A stretch of 64,000 nucleotides of DNA from Psychrobacter sp. P2G3 (GTDB taxonomy: Bacteria > Pseudomonadota > Gammaproteobacteria > Pseudomonadales > Moraxellaceae): contig NZ_CP012529.1 of assembly GCF_001593285.1 (NCBI RefSeq), forward strand, positions 3,100,001 through 3,164,000, written 5' to 3'. How positions within the stretch are numbered: the first letter of the stretch is position 1; each line of letters opens with the position of its first letter. Made by a program: the position numbers and the translations under genes. Of this stretch, positions 42,501 to 52,284 are shown piece by piece. Below the pieces are notes generated by a model. That model worked only from the letters and a program-made list of their open reading frames with translations, was not told the origin of the DNA and made no database searches.

Positions 42501-43598
42501 CTACCATTGAGAACGAACCTTAGTCTCAAACTCGTCAAGTAATTTGAGCTTTTTGATTAATAGTTCATACGCATTATCTTTATTAAAAGAGTCATAGGAT
42601 GTTCTAAAGCATTTTATTGTGTCTGAACTCTCAAGCCAAGCTTTCGTACAATCATCTTGTTTTAAAAAGGCCTCAGCAATTTCATGTTCTTTTGATGTGG
42701 TAATGTCATAAGCATAGAGATCAACACAATATTTTTTGTCTTTGCGCCCATCTAGAAACATTACTACAACTGATTCGGTTTTCCATGACTCTAAGGTGAA
42801 ACGCAGTACAGGGAAGCCATACCAATGATGTATTTTAGTATCAATCTTATTGTTTAAAAAAACAGACTCTACTTTCTTTACGAGTTCGTCTTTAAAGGCA
42901 GTAACAACCTCTATTTTTAAATCTTGAATATCTTTAATTTGACTTAAATTTCCTAAAACGTATTTTGCCGTATCTTCCTCTATATTAGAACCAGTCATAA
43001 TGCCCTCTAAATGTAGTATAAATTCACGTAATAAAAGCATCCACTTGTTTAATGGTTGAGAAATAAAAGTACCTGCCAATTTTTGTTTAATAGCATTAAT
43101 TAATACTGGATAGCTTAAGCCAAGCCAATCATCAGGTGATTGGCCATCTGGCGATAACACAACATAAAAAGACTGCTTTTCTTTGAAATCATTATTTGAC
43201 TCTACGTGCTTTATATAGCTGTCAAAAGGATTGGCTTGATGATGATAGATTTTATTCTCAATCAACATGACCCACTCATTGCCCTCTAACAGCAAGTCGA
43301 TTCTTTTTTTGCCTTTGGTAATGGCCTCACGTTCAGGCGGATTGATAACAGAGAAGTCATCAACATCCAAATTACCACAACTAGGATTGGCTGTAGAAAG
43401 CGCCTCAAATAGTGCCTCGATCATTAGAGAGCCTAAACCATGGTCACCTTCACTATCACAAAAAAAAGCTAGCACATCGGAAGTTGGGTTTTCATAGTAA
43501 CCACGGCTACCAATACTGAATATTGTTGTCTCAGGCGTTTCTGGGATTGGCAAGGTTTTGATGTGTTCTATTAATTGCTTTAACTGAATAATATCCAT
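42501..43598 (-). CDS. PD-(D/E)XK nuclease family protein (PDDEXK_4-like)
   Basis: The 365-residue protein has an N-terminal helix, then GYYENPTSDVLAFFCDSEGD and the nuclease core: KKRIDLLLEGNEWVMLIENK, with D in RIDLLL and E-x-K in IENKI. This fits PD-(D/E)XK nucleases of the PDDEXK_4 type. The C-terminal half (WYGFPVLRFTLESWKTESVV) is unrecognised. The start ATG overlaps the hsdS stop by one base, and the gene sits inside the type I operon between hsdS and hsdR. It is not a standard Hsd subunit, so it may be an accessory nuclease or defence protein. It is intact, unlike its neighbours hsdR and hsdM. Confidence 0.75.
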   Translation of the reverse strand: MDIIQLKQLIEHIKTLPIPETPETTIFSIGSRGYYENPTSDVLAFFCDSEGDHGLGSLMIEALFEALSTANPSCGNLDVDDFSVINPPEREAITKGKKRIDLLLEGNEWVMLIENKIYHHQANPFDSYIKHVESNNDFKEKQSFYVVLSPDGQSPDDWLGLSYPVLINAIKQKLAGTFISQPLNKWMLLLREFILHLEGIMTGSNIEEDTAKYVLGNLSQIKDIQDLKIEVVTAFKDELVKKVESVFLNNKIDTKIHHWYGFPVLRFTLESWKTESVVVMFLDGRKDKKYCVDLYAYDITTSKEHEIAEAFLKQDDCTKAWLESSDTIKCFRTSYDSFNKDNAYELLIKKLKLLDEFETKVRSQW

Positions 43599-44827
43599 TA
43601 ATCAACCACCACCCTAACCTTACCCATCAACAACACCTGCATCAGCGCCTTTTTCTCTTGCTGCAAATCAGCCAATTGCTGCTCAAGCAACTCAATTTCT
43701 TTATCGGCGTTGGTTAATACGGTGGCGATTTTTTGTTGTTCTTCAAAACTTGGTAGGAGAATTTTTAATTTGCCAAGCTCACCTAAGTAAACTCCTGCTT
43801 GAGCAGTAGAGTTTGATTTCCTATGAAGTAAATGAGTGAAGTCACTACTACTAAATAATTGCATCAGAAACTGGTTACAGATACCTTTTGCAACTCTGAT
43901 AATAGCTACACTTCTTTGAAGCGTAAATTTTTCAGCCAACTCCTCTGGTACTAGAGCTACACGTCCAAGTGTTCCAACAACCGTTAGTAGAATATCACCA
44001 CTTTTAATCGTATATCTAGCGTGAATCTTATTATAATCTTCTTCGCTAATGTATGGCGCATCGTCAAAATCAACCGTGTTTTGCTTAGTGATATTTTTAG
44101 CTGAAAGCATTGGTACGCCACTTTCGTATCTCTTATGCGTTCCGTGAGTTCCATCTCTTATAAAGTTAGTTATTTCGCTGAGTTTATACTCTTCCCACTC
44201 ACCCTCAAACCTTTTACCCGACTCATCAAGCAACCGCTTTTTACCCGTCAGCAATTGCTGCATCAACGCTTTTTTCTGCTGGATACTATTCTCAATCAAG
44301 CGCTCAGTCGTGCTAATCGCTTTATCCCAAGTCGATAGGATTTTGGCGATTTTTTGTTGTTCTGGAAGTGGTGGTACAGGTAGTTTGAATGATTTTATTT
44401 GCTCAAAGTTTAACCCTTGTCTATTACCACCTGCTTGGCATTGTTCAATTTGTTTCTGACCTTGAAAAGATAGTAAAAAACTTTTTAAATATTCTGAATT
44501 TAATTCTTCAGAACGTATAATACAAACATGCTGATTTACGTTTGCTTCATCAATATCTGAAACTGCTACTCGTCCAATAGAAGCACCTGTAATATTTAGC
44601 AATACATCATTTTTATAAACGAAACTTCCTTTCATTTTATTGTGTTGTAGCTCGTCAATATAAGCAACGTCAGATAAGTCTAACTTTCCCCAAAGAACAT
44701 TTTGACTTCTAATAAGCGGAATTCCTGAAAGTTTATAGCTATTGCTGCCACCTCTAGGAGTAACACCACTTCCCACTTTTTCCGTTACGTTACCAAGACT
44801 TTCAATACTCCAACCATTAGGCACCAT
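43598..44827 (-). CDS. hsdS: Type I restriction-modification specificity subunit HsdS
   Basis: HsdS reads the split DNA target. The 409-residue protein has two target-recognition domains (about residues 1-150 and 205-360), each followed by a coiled spacer with the conserved PLPEQQKIAKILSTWDKAIS and FEEQQKIATVLTNADKEIEL. The repeat of KKALMQQLLTGK / KKALMQVLLMGK marks the two half-subunits. The start overlaps the hsdM stop by 11 bp, and its stop overlaps the next gene by one base, so translation is coupled. No lesion is seen. Confidence 0.95.
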   Translation of the reverse strand: MVPNGWSIESLGNVTEKVGSGVTPRGGSNSYKLSGIPLIRSQNVLWGKLDLSDVAYIDELQHNKMKGSFVYKNDVLLNITGASIGRVAVSDIDEANVNQHVCIIRSEELNSEYLKSFLLSFQGQKQIEQCQAGGNRQGLNFEQIKSFKLPVPPLPEQQKIAKILSTWDKAISTTERLIENSIQQKKALMQQLLTGKKRLLDESGKRFEGEWEEYKLSEITNFIRDGTHGTHKRYESGVPMLSAKNITKQNTVDFDDAPYISEEDYNKIHARYTIKSGDILLTVVGTLGRVALVPEELAEKFTLQRSVAIIRVAKGICNQFLMQLFSSSDFTHLLHRKSNSTAQAGVYLGELGKLKILLPSFEEQQKIATVLTNADKEIELLEQQLADLQQEKKALMQVLLMGKVRVVVD

Positions 44828-46518
44828 AACCCAACTCCTTTAAGAACCCTGCCATCTCATTCTCTAGACTTTCTAATTCAGCTTTTAACTCAAGACGCTC
44901 AGAGCGCACCGCATCCAAATCAATCTCCGCCTCTTCCTCAAAGGTATCGACATAACGTGGAATGTTCAAATTAAAGTCGTTTTCTTTAATTTCATCAAAG
45001 CTCGCTAGATAAGCGTATTTATCGACACTTTTCCGCACCTTATAAGTCTCAATGACTTTAGCAATATTATCCTCAGTGAGCTGATTTTGATTTTTACCGG
45101 ATTTAAACTCATTACTTGCATCGATAAACAGTACCTTGTCATCGTTCTTGTTCTTTTTAAAGATAAGAATAGCTGCTGGAATACCCGTACCAAAGAACAG
45201 CTTTTCCGGTAAGCCAATCACCGTATCTAGCAGGTTTTCTTCGATAAGTTGCTGACGGATTTTGCCTTCACTGGATGCACGGAACAGCACGCCGTGTGGT
45301 ACGACCACACCCATTCTGCCAGTGCTTGGTTTCAGCGTTTCAATCATATGACTGATAAAGGCATAATCGCCCTTGGTCTTGGGCGGTACGCCGCGATGGA
45401 AGCGACCATAGGGATCGCTGCTGGCATCTTCATGACCCCATTTATCCAGTGAAAACGGCGGATTGGCAGTCACCACATCGAACTGTAATAAATGCCTGCC
45501 GTCTTTATCGAGTAGCAGCGGATTACGGATGGTATCGCCCCACTCGATACGGTGGTTGTCCTCACCGTGTAGGAACATATTCATCTTGGCCAGTGCCCAT
45601 GTCGAGCCAATGGCTTCTTGACCGTATAGCGCATACTTTTTAGAGCCAGAGTTTTTACGTACCATCGCCCCGCACTTGATGAGTAGCGAGCCTGAACCGC
45701 ACTATCCGTAACATATTATAGTGGTGACATGACATTAGCCTCTTAAATACAGGCCATTTACGCCTAAATATTATGTCACCATGTTAGTTTTATTAATGGT
45801 GACATAAGCAATATAATGTCACCAACAGTTAAACGTAATAAGTATTTCAGGCCGGATCACATATCTCATCGCCTTCGACAGGCTCAAGGATAGTTGCCAG
45901 TAAATTCGACACTTCAGGTGGTGTATAGAACTCGCCCGCTTTTGCCCCAGCATTGGCAGCAAAATGTTTAATCAAATACTCGTAAGCATTACCAATTACA
46001 TCGAGGCTACCGACACGCTCGGCACTTAGATTCAGGATGTCTTTACCAAAGTCTTCTAATAGGTGACGTAGTAGCTCGTTCTTGTGCTTTTCTGGACCTA
46101 ATCTATCAGTGTTATAGCTTATATCTTGGAAGACGTTTTGTAGCTTAGTGCCGTTAGCTTCTTCAATCGCATGTAGCGCCTCATCGATTCGCTGACCGTT
46201 GCCTGGCTGATGGCGCTGCTCGTATAAATCCCAAAAGCTTGCGCCCTCAGGCAAGACAAAGCGCTGCTTGGACATCATGGCATGGATCAGCTCAGGGTTG
46301 TCGCCAAATTGCTCGACCAGCTTGACATATTCATCTCGATAAACGTCAGACAGATACTTGAGGAAAAGCATGGTTAAAATAAAGTCTTTATAGGTATCTG
46401 GACTGATTACACCGTGAAAAGTATCGCAGGCATTCCAGACGGCTTTGTTGATATCGTCTTGATTGATCTTGTTAATGGTTTTATTGGTAGTGTCTTTATT
46501 AATAGTGCTGGTGGACAT
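44817..46518 (-). pseudogene. hsdM: Type I DNA methyltransferase HsdM, interrupted
   Basis: HsdM adds methyl groups to adenine in the target. The 5' frame (223 residues, from ATG 46518 with AGGAATCATAA upstream) runs through AGAKAGEFYTPPEVSNLLAT and ends at GDEICDPA followed by TGA. The 3' frame (from about 45700) resumes with CGSGSLLIKCGAMVRKNSGS, VTANPPFSLDKWGHEDASSD and on to KELGYGA. Removing the 146-bp insertion at 45702-45847 and one CA copy restores DPACGSGSLLIK, the SAM-binding motif I. The gene is thus broken in its catalytic motif. The rest of the sequence is otherwise undisturbed, so the insertion may be recent. Confidence 0.92.
45702..45847. mobile_element. 146-bp insertion in hsdM with four TGGTGACAT repeats
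   Basis: The insert is flanked by a 2-bp CA repeat (45700-45701 and 45848-45849) and has no coding capacity. It carries four copies of TGGTGACAT (two in each orientation, at about 45722, 45771, 45797 and 45815), which form inverted pairs such as the one spaced by 10 bp at 45797-45824. This looks like a non-autonomous (MITE-like) insertion or a recombination site. I do not recognise the parent element. Confidence 0.7.
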
Positions 46519-46707
46519 TTATGATTCCTAGATACTTTGAAAAACTGCTGTTTGTTATAGTAAACAATTATAGTTCGATTGACTCGTTTTGCTTGGAAGT
46601 ATAGCGCACATTACTGTCTCGGATAAGGTTCAAGACATTGCAATTTTCGGGTTATAGGGTTTTAAATAATGCGAAAATTGATAGCTTTGCCAATAAGTAA
46701 TCGTAAT

Positions 46708-46755
46708 CTTGACACATAACAACCTTGACACATAACAACCTTGACACATAACAAC
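46708..46755. repeat. Three tandem 16-bp repeats
   Basis: CTTGACACATAACAAC occurs three times without spacer. There are no spacer sequences, so this is not a CRISPR. It lies between the hsdM promoter region and a terminator and may be a protein-binding array or simple slippage product. Confidence 0.85.
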
Positions 46756-46761
46756 GAAATA

Positions 46762-46793
46762 AAAAACAGCGCCTATATTAGGCGCTATTTTTG
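46762..46793. terminator. Bidirectional hairpin terminator downstream of araC-type gene
   Basis: AGCGCCTA and TAGGCGCT form an 8-bp stem with a 3-nt loop and A/T tracts at both sides. It is about 300 bp past the stop of the AraC-family gene. Confidence 0.6.
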
Positions 46794-47086
46794 TATGTCT
46801 AATCACTGATATTAAGCTCAAGCAAGTGAGAATATACCCCTTAATGACATATTGCTTCTTTATAAGAAAAGTGCTCAATCGCTTATTGCCATTCAGTATA
46901 TATGGTTAATTGTATAGTTTGATAATACATAATTTTATAGACTATAAAAACCTTGACCCGAATTAAGACAGTATTTATTTTCCTTGACCTGAATATACCT
47001 ACCCTCAAAAGACACTATACGGTAAAGTTAATACGTTACTAATGATCATGTCTACACTGCTATAGCTCAAGTATATTTATAACGAA

Positions 47087-48151
47087 CTATGAGTCACCTA
47101 GATGAAGCTTTGTATACGCTCTTGGGGTCATCTCAAACCAGCTCTTAAAGGCACCAAAAAACTGACTATTAGAATGATAACCAAGTAAGAATGCTGTATC
47201 AGTGGCTGACAACCTCTGCTCTATTAAGTACTTATGCGCTAAATTTTTTCGAACATCTAATAGCAATTCTTTGAAAGAGGTATCTTCTTCTCTTAGACGT
47301 CTTTGCAAGCTACTAACACTCATATTGAGCACCTGAGCAACTTGCTCACGAGTCGGCTCATTTAGGCCCATGATTGTTATAAGTATATGTTGGCAACGTT
47401 GCGTATAACTGGTGTGAGAGAAGTTCTTATCAAGCATGTTGTGCAAAGGGTTAATAAAAAACGCACTTCCTGAAGAGTTTTTCATATGTTCTGATGAGTA
47501 ATAAGTGTGATCAGTCCTACCTATTCGATAAGTCAGGCTATTAGCTTTTTTAGACATCTCTGCTGAAACACCTAGAAACTGTTTATATAGCTCAAACCCT
47601 TGGGAAGACTGCCGATGTGCCAAAGTGAGCTCTACAGGTTTTAATGCGTTAAATGTCGATATAATTTTATAAACGGCAAAAATAACACCATCAATCTGAT
47701 GTTTGTTTACATGCTCGGGCACGCTTGGATTGAACTCAAGACGGATTAAGTCTTTTCTCTCAAATAGCTGAACCTCGATTGATTCAGTCATCACTTTGAA
47801 GTAACGCGAAATCAAACGGCAGAGAACAATAAGAGGAATATCAATATTGGCATTTATTAGAGGACTGATACATTGGCTTATTCCTTTATAAAAAGGAAGA
47901 GACTCGATCTCAATATAGTTGAAAACTTTTAGCCCTATATAATCATCTTGGAAGAAGTAGGTAGCCAAATTGAACTCGTTTGTAACGACAGCCAGTGGCA
48001 TTCTATCGCCTTCAAAATCATCAAGATCACTAAATTGTGACATGATTTTGGGTATATCAGACGAGCGATTTAACTGTATCAGATACGTTGCTACCGCTTT
48101 TCTATAACAAAGCGCGGTCATTTTATGAACCGTATATTCATTGAGTTCCAT
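47087..48151 (-). CDS. AraC family transcriptional regulator
   Basis: The 354-residue regulator has an N-terminal arabinose-binding-like domain (about residues 20-200) and a C-terminal two-helix-turn-helix AraC domain (TREQVAQVLNMSVSSLQRRL, then ATDTAFLLGYHSNSQFFGAF, ending FEMTPRAYTKLH). This two-domain type often controls adjacent catabolic genes in response to their substrates. It is divergent from the GMC oxidoreductase gene. An in-frame ATG at 48235 would add 28 hydrophilic residues; I chose 48151, which has AGAG upstream and a typical length. The ligand is unknown, but a link with alkyl sulfate or alcohol is inferred. Confidence 0.85.
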   Translation of the reverse strand: MELNEYTVHKMTALCYRKAVATYLIQLNRSSDIPKIMSQFSDLDDFEGDRMPLAVVTNEFNLATYFFQDDYIGLKVFNYIEIESLPFYKGISQCISPLINANIDIPLIVLCRLISRYFKVMTESIEVQLFERKDLIRLEFNPSVPEHVNKHQIDGVIFAVYKIISTFNALKPVELTLAHRQSSQGFELYKQFLGVSAEMSKKANSLTYRIGRTDHTYYSSEHMKNSSGSAFFINPLHNMLDKNFSHTSYTQRCQHILITIMGLNEPTREQVAQVLNMSVSSLQRRLREEDTSFKELLLDVRKNLAHKYLIEQRLSATDTAFLLGYHSNSQFFGAFKSWFEMTPRAYTKLHLGDS

Positions 48152-48314
48152 AGATTTACTCTGTGTTGAGTTTGACTTAGTTTGAAACTGCCGTTCACCT
48201 TTTAGAGTGTCTTTAGCATCGCAATTAAGACACATCTAAGTGGTAATAGTTCATAAAAAAGTATATCAATAAAAAATATTAATGATTTTTATCAGCGCTT
48301 TAACTGTTCGACCC

Positions 48315-48333
48315 GTTAGATTAGATATCTAAC
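48315..48333. promoter_or_regulatory. Possible operator upstream of GMC gene
   Basis: GTTAGAT-N5-ATCTAAC is a perfect 7-bp inverted repeat about 60-75 bp before the GMC start, between it and the divergent AraC gene. It is a candidate regulator-binding site, but AraC sites are often direct repeats. Confidence 0.35.
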
Positions 48334-48390
48334 TTTAGCAAAAAAAGCCTAGTATTAGCTAGGATAATCCAAGGAAGGAGTTAACTAATC

Positions 48391-50085
48391 ATGGAATTTG
48401 ATTATATTATAGTTGGTGGTGGGTCTGCAGGATCCGTATTGGCAAGTCGATTAAGTGAAGATCCTCAAATTACAGTCTGCCTTTTAGAGTCAGGAGGTGA
48501 TGGTAAAGACCTAGTAGTACGTTTACCTGCGGCAGTTATTGCCCAGATGAGAGATAAGCCAATTAAGATAAACAACTGGTGCCTAAGTACTGTTCCTCAA
48601 AAAAACCTAAATAATCGTATTGGGTATCAACCTCGTGGCAAATGCTTAGGTGGCTCATCAGCTATTAATGCTATGGTTTATACTCGTGGCAGCGCCAAAG
48701 ATTATGATCGTTGGGCCGATGAAGGGTGTAAAGATTGGGATTTCGAAGCGCTACTACCCTTCTTTAAAAAAGCAGAAAATAATGTTCGCGGTGGAGATCA
48801 GTTTCACGGAGATAGGGGTCCCTTACATGTCGCAGACCCTCTAAGTCCTCGACCTATCACCTCTGCATTTATAGATGCTTGTGTAGCCAACGGCTTAGAT
48901 AGAAATGACGATTTCAATGGCAACAAACAAGACGGAGCCGGCCTGTACCAACTGACTCACTTTCACGGTGAAAAACAAGGACAGCGCTGCTCAGCCGCCG
49001 CCGCCTATCTACATCCTGTAGAGGACAGACCGAACCTAACGATTATTACAGGTGCGCTCGCCTCTCATGTTCTTATTGAAGACGGTGTCGCATCTGGCAT
49101 GGTCTATGTCAAAGACAGCCAAGAAAACACCATTAAAGCCAACGCAGAAGTCATCTTGTGTGCTGGTGCTTTTGGCTCTCCGAAAATTTTGATGCTATCA
49201 GGTATTGGTCCTAAAAAAGAGCTAGAAAAGCACGGCATTGATGTTGTCTACGACTCTCCTAATGTTGGTGAGAACCTACAAGATCATCTTGATGTTGTGT
49301 TTGACTATGAAGTGAACACAAAAGACGTATTTGGCGTAGGCTTTACCGCTGGCCTGAACCTCATAAAGGGCGCTAATGACTGGAGAAGAGATGGTACTGG
49401 ACTACTATCAACCAATTTCGCTGAAGGGGCTGCTTTTTTTAGTGCCACAAATGCCACACCCAAAGATTGGCCGGATACCCAGCTTCATTTTGTGATATCT
49501 AGAGTGATAGATCATGGTCGCCAAGTTAAGTGGGGTTATGCGATATCTGTTCATAGCTGTTATCTAAGGCCTGAAAGCCGTGGGACAGTAAAGCTAACCT
49601 CTGCTGACCCTAGTGCAGCTCCGCTAATCGATCCTAACTATTTAGATCATTCAAAAGATGTTGAGATGATGATGGCTGGTGCGCAGCGTACACGCGACAT
49701 TATGCAAGAGCAACCTATGGCGAAATATATTACTAAAGATTATGCGGCGCCCTTCTTAAAGAAGGATGGCTTGTTAGGTTATATCCGTAATAAGTCAGAT
49801 ACGATTTACCATCCAATAGGTACCTGTAGAATGGGCTCGGACGCTCAATCAGTAGTAGACTTGGACCTCAAGGTTAGAGGTGTTATCGGACTTCGTGTAG
49901 TAGATGCGTCTGTTATGCCCACTCTTAATAGTGCGAACACTAATGCTCCAACTATCGCTATTGCAGAAAAAATCGCTCATGAAATAAAAGCTGAGCGCTT
50001 CAATCTCAATCAGGCTGTAAACAATACTGGGACGGCTTGTCTTCATAAGCTAAACGACCAAACATCGGAAATGGCGAAGGTTTAG
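48391..50085 (+). CDS. GMC family alcohol/choline-type oxidoreductase
   Basis: This 564-residue flavoprotein has the N-terminal FAD-binding fold ([20 protein letters not shown]), the GMC signatures ([20 protein letters not shown] and [17 protein letters not shown]), and the C-terminal catalytic region HPIGTCRMG with [20 protein letters not shown]. Family members oxidise alcohols to aldehydes or ketones (choline, long-chain alcohols, AlkJ). The gene is upstream of an alkylsulfatase gene (106-bp gap, same strand) and divergent from an AraC regulator, so it probably oxidises the alcohol released from sulfate esters. The strong ribosome-binding site is AAGGAAGGAG. The last 30 or so residues are unusual in being polar and not part of the fold. 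Confidence 0.9.
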   Translation: MEFDYIIVGGGSAGSVLASRLSEDPQITVCLLESGGDGKDLVVRLPAAVIAQMRDKPIKINNWCLSTVPQKNLNNRIGYQPRGKCLGGSSAINAMVYTRGSAKDYDRWADEGCKDWDFEALLPFFKKAENNVRGGDQFHGDRGPLHVADPLSPRPITSAFIDACVANGLDRNDDFNGNKQDGAGLYQLTHFHGEKQGQRCSAAAAYLHPVEDRPNLTIITGALASHVLIEDGVASGMVYVKDSQENTIKANAEVILCAGAFGSPKILMLSGIGPKKELEKHGIDVVYDSPNVGENLQDHLDVVFDYEVNTKDVFGVGFTAGLNLIKGANDWRRDGTGLLSTNFAEGAAFFSATNATPKDWPDTQLHFVISRVIDHGRQVKWGYAISVHSCYLRPESRGTVKLTSADPSAAPLIDPNYLDHSKDVEMMMAGAQRTRDIMQEQPMAKYITKDYAAPFLKKDGLLGYIRNKSDTIYHPIGTCRMGSDAQSVVDLDLKVRGVIGLRVVDASVMPTLNSANTNAPTIAIAEKIAHEIKAERFNLNQAVNNTGTACLHKLNDQTSEMAKV

Positions 50086-50191
50086 CGAAATGTGTAAGGA
50101 CTTATCTAAACGATAAGGTGCAGGACCTCTTAGACTGACAACAAGCTCGTCAACGATAATAATGGAACTTTTCATGGTAAGGAATACCTCT

Positions 50192-52228
50192 ATGCAAAAC
50201 TCAACTACAGTCAAATTCATATCAACCAATCCTGGCCGTCTGCTATTGCTAGTAAGTAGTATGCTGCTTGCTGCTTGCACGACTTCGACCGCTCAAGTCA
50301 GTCACAACAAGGCAGCTACTGCGACGACGATTGCCGCGAATGCAGCCTCAGTCAGTCAGCTAGATTTAGACGACCCACGAGACTTTGAAGAGGCAACCCG
50401 TGGTCTCATCGCAAGCCCTGAAGACTTGCAGATACCATCACTAGCAGATCCTACAAAATACGTATGGGACACCAAAGCATACAATTTTATTAAAGGCGAA
50501 GCACCCGACTCAGTGAACCCCAGTCTTTGGAGACAAGCTAAGCTTAATAATATCAAAGGACTGTTTGAATTTAGACCCGGCATCTATCAACTGCGTGGTT
50601 TTGACTTATCAAACATGACATTGATCAAAGGCGATACAGGCTGGATTGTCGTCGATCCTTTAACCTCCAAAGAGACGGCAAAATATGCTTATGACTTTGC
50701 GATGCAGCACCTCGCAGATCGCTATCCTGATATGTCTACAAATATCAGTGCGGTCATCCTTACTCATAGCCATGTTGATCATTTTGGCGGTACTTTAGGT
50801 GTTATCTCTAAAGAAGAGATAGAAAAAAACAACATCCCCGTAATTGCGCCACTTGGGTTTATGGAAGAAGCCACTAGCGAAAACATCTTGGCTGGTACAG
50901 CCATGCTGCGCCGCTCTTCATATATGTATGGAAAAGATTTGCCCCGTAACCAATACGGACATGTCGGTAGTGGCTTAGGTAAGGGCCCAGCCTTTGGTCA
51001 GTTCAGTATCGTCGAGCCAAATATTTTGATTAGAAAAACCCCTACTAACCTAGATGTTGATGGTGTGGACTTTCAGTTTCAATATACGCCTGAATCAGAA
51101 GCCCCTGCCGAGTTCACCTTTTATCTCCCCAAATACAAAGCCTTAGGTGGGGCGGAGTTGGTCTCTCGTAATATGCATAACCTCTATACGTTGCGAGGCG
51201 CAAAGGTAAGGGACGCTCTGCAATGGAGTAATTATATCGAAGAAGCTCGCAATAAGTTTGGTGATGCAGAGTACTATTTTGCTAGCCATCATTGGCCGAT
51301 GTGGGGCAAAGAAAAAATTCAAACCTTCCTAAAGCAGCAACGGGATATGTATAAGTTCATTCATGATCAAAGCTTACGTCGCATCAATAAAGGTATGACA
51401 CCCGGTGAGATCGCTGAAGACCTTAAACTACCGCCAAGCTTAGCATATGAGTTTTCCAACCGCGAGTATTACGGCACGGTCAAACACAATGCACGTGCGG
51501 TCTACCAAAACTATATCGGTTGGTATGACTCTAACCCTGCTCATCTAGATCCATTGCCAGACCCACAACGTGCCTCTGCCTACGTAAAACTCGCTGGAGG
51601 AAGTCAAAATGTTATGACGCAAGCTCAGTCTGCATTTGATGCTGGCAATTATAGATGGGCGGCAGAAATTCTTAACCATTTAGTGTTTGATGATTCCGCC
51701 AATATGTCTGCCAGAGAGCTATTAGCCAAAACGTATGAACAGCTAGGCTATCAAGCTGAATCTGGTCCATGGCGTGACAACTACTTAACTGGCGCACAAG
51801 AGCTGCGCAATGGGACACCTGACGTAGGCGTTGATATGTCTGTGATGCGAGATGTCTTCTTACAAACGCCAGTATCGAACTTCTTTGATGCGCTATCTGT
51901 TCGCTTAAAGTCTGAAGAGGCGAACGGCCTCAACACCAACCTGCAGATCAACTTCACTGATATAAACGAAAACTATCTGCTGTGGATTGAAAACTCGGTT
52001 TTACATTACCAGCTCCTTGATGGCTCAAACCCTCCACAAGAAGAGGTGAAAGCTACCTTAAACCTAACGCAGCCTTTATTTGTTGATTTGTTAATTGGGG
52101 AAGTAGGGTTTAAAGAGATGTTGTCATCGGCTGACTCAAAAATAGAGGGTAATCAAGCCAATCTGATTACTTTCTTCAGTTTGTTCGAAGCACCAGACCC
52201 ATCTTTTGCGATAGTACTACCAGAGTAA
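50192..52228 (+). CDS. Alkyl/aryl sulfatase, lipoprotein (SdsA1-like)
   Basis: The 678-residue enzyme belongs to the metallo-beta-lactamase-fold sulfatases that hydrolyse alkyl sulfates such as SDS to alcohol and sulfate. It has a lipoprotein signal (LLLLVSSMLLAAC), the Zn motif LTHSHVDHFGGTLGV, SRNMHNLYTLRGAKV, FASHHWPMWGKEKI, a helical dimerisation domain, and an SCP2-like C-terminal domain (LNLTQPLFVDLLIGEVGFKE). Length is near that of Pseudomonas SdsA1 (658). The ATG at 50192 has AAGGA 9 bp upstream; a start at 50162 would add ten residues. With the GMC gene it probably forms an alkyl-sulfate degradation unit. Confidence 0.93.
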   Translation: MQNSTTVKFISTNPGRLLLLVSSMLLAACTTSTAQVSHNKAATATTIAANAASVSQLDLDDPRDFEEATRGLIASPEDLQIPSLADPTKYVWDTKAYNFIKGEAPDSVNPSLWRQAKLNNIKGLFEFRPGIYQLRGFDLSNMTLIKGDTGWIVVDPLTSKETAKYAYDFAMQHLADRYPDMSTNISAVILTHSHVDHFGGTLGVISKEEIEKNNIPVIAPLGFMEEATSENILAGTAMLRRSSYMYGKDLPRNQYGHVGSGLGKGPAFGQFSIVEPNILIRKTPTNLDVDGVDFQFQYTPESEAPAEFTFYLPKYKALGGAELVSRNMHNLYTLRGAKVRDALQWSNYIEEARNKFGDAEYYFASHHWPMWGKEKIQTFLKQQRDMYKFIHDQSLRRINKGMTPGEIAEDLKLPPSLAYEFSNREYYGTVKHNARAVYQNYIGWYDSNPAHLDPLPDPQRASAYVKLAGGSQNVMTQAQSAFDAGNYRWAAEILNHLVFDDSANMSARELLAKTYEQLGYQAESGPWRDNYLTGAQELRNGTPDVGVDMSVMRDVFLQTPVSNFFDALSVRLKSEEANGLNTNLQINFTDINENYLLWIENSVLHYQLLDGSNPPQEEVKATLNLTQPLFVDLLIGEVGFKEMLSSADSKIEGNQANLITFFSLFEAPDPSFAIVLPE

Positions 52229-52244
52229 CATTTCAATTATATAA

Positions 52245-52284
52245 AAGCCTGTTGGATATGGCTGTATGTCATATCCTTAGGCTT
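52245..52284 (+). terminator. Terminator after alkylsulfatase gene
   Basis: AAGCCT...GGATATG pairs with CATATCC...AGGCTT (stem interrupted by a small internal bulge, 9-nt loop). The T tract is weak (TTGTTTCG). Confidence 0.55.

Larger units (their letters stand above)
46519..47086. other. Intergenic region with tandem repeats and terminator
   Basis: This 568-bp region lies upstream of hsdM and downstream of the AraC gene. It contains three tandem 16-bp repeats, a bidirectional hairpin terminator and several CCTTGACC/CCTTGACA-type sequences around 46950-46990. No gene is recognised. Confidence 0.55.

Noticed and set aside
45666..45846. hsdM as two separate genes or an unusually split methyltransferase
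   Set aside because: Removing 146 bp plus the CA duplicate restores the exact DPACGSGS motif, so an insertion explains the split better.
46708..46755. Possible CRISPR array
   Set aside because: Repeats are 16 bp and directly abutting with no spacers, and no cas genes are present.
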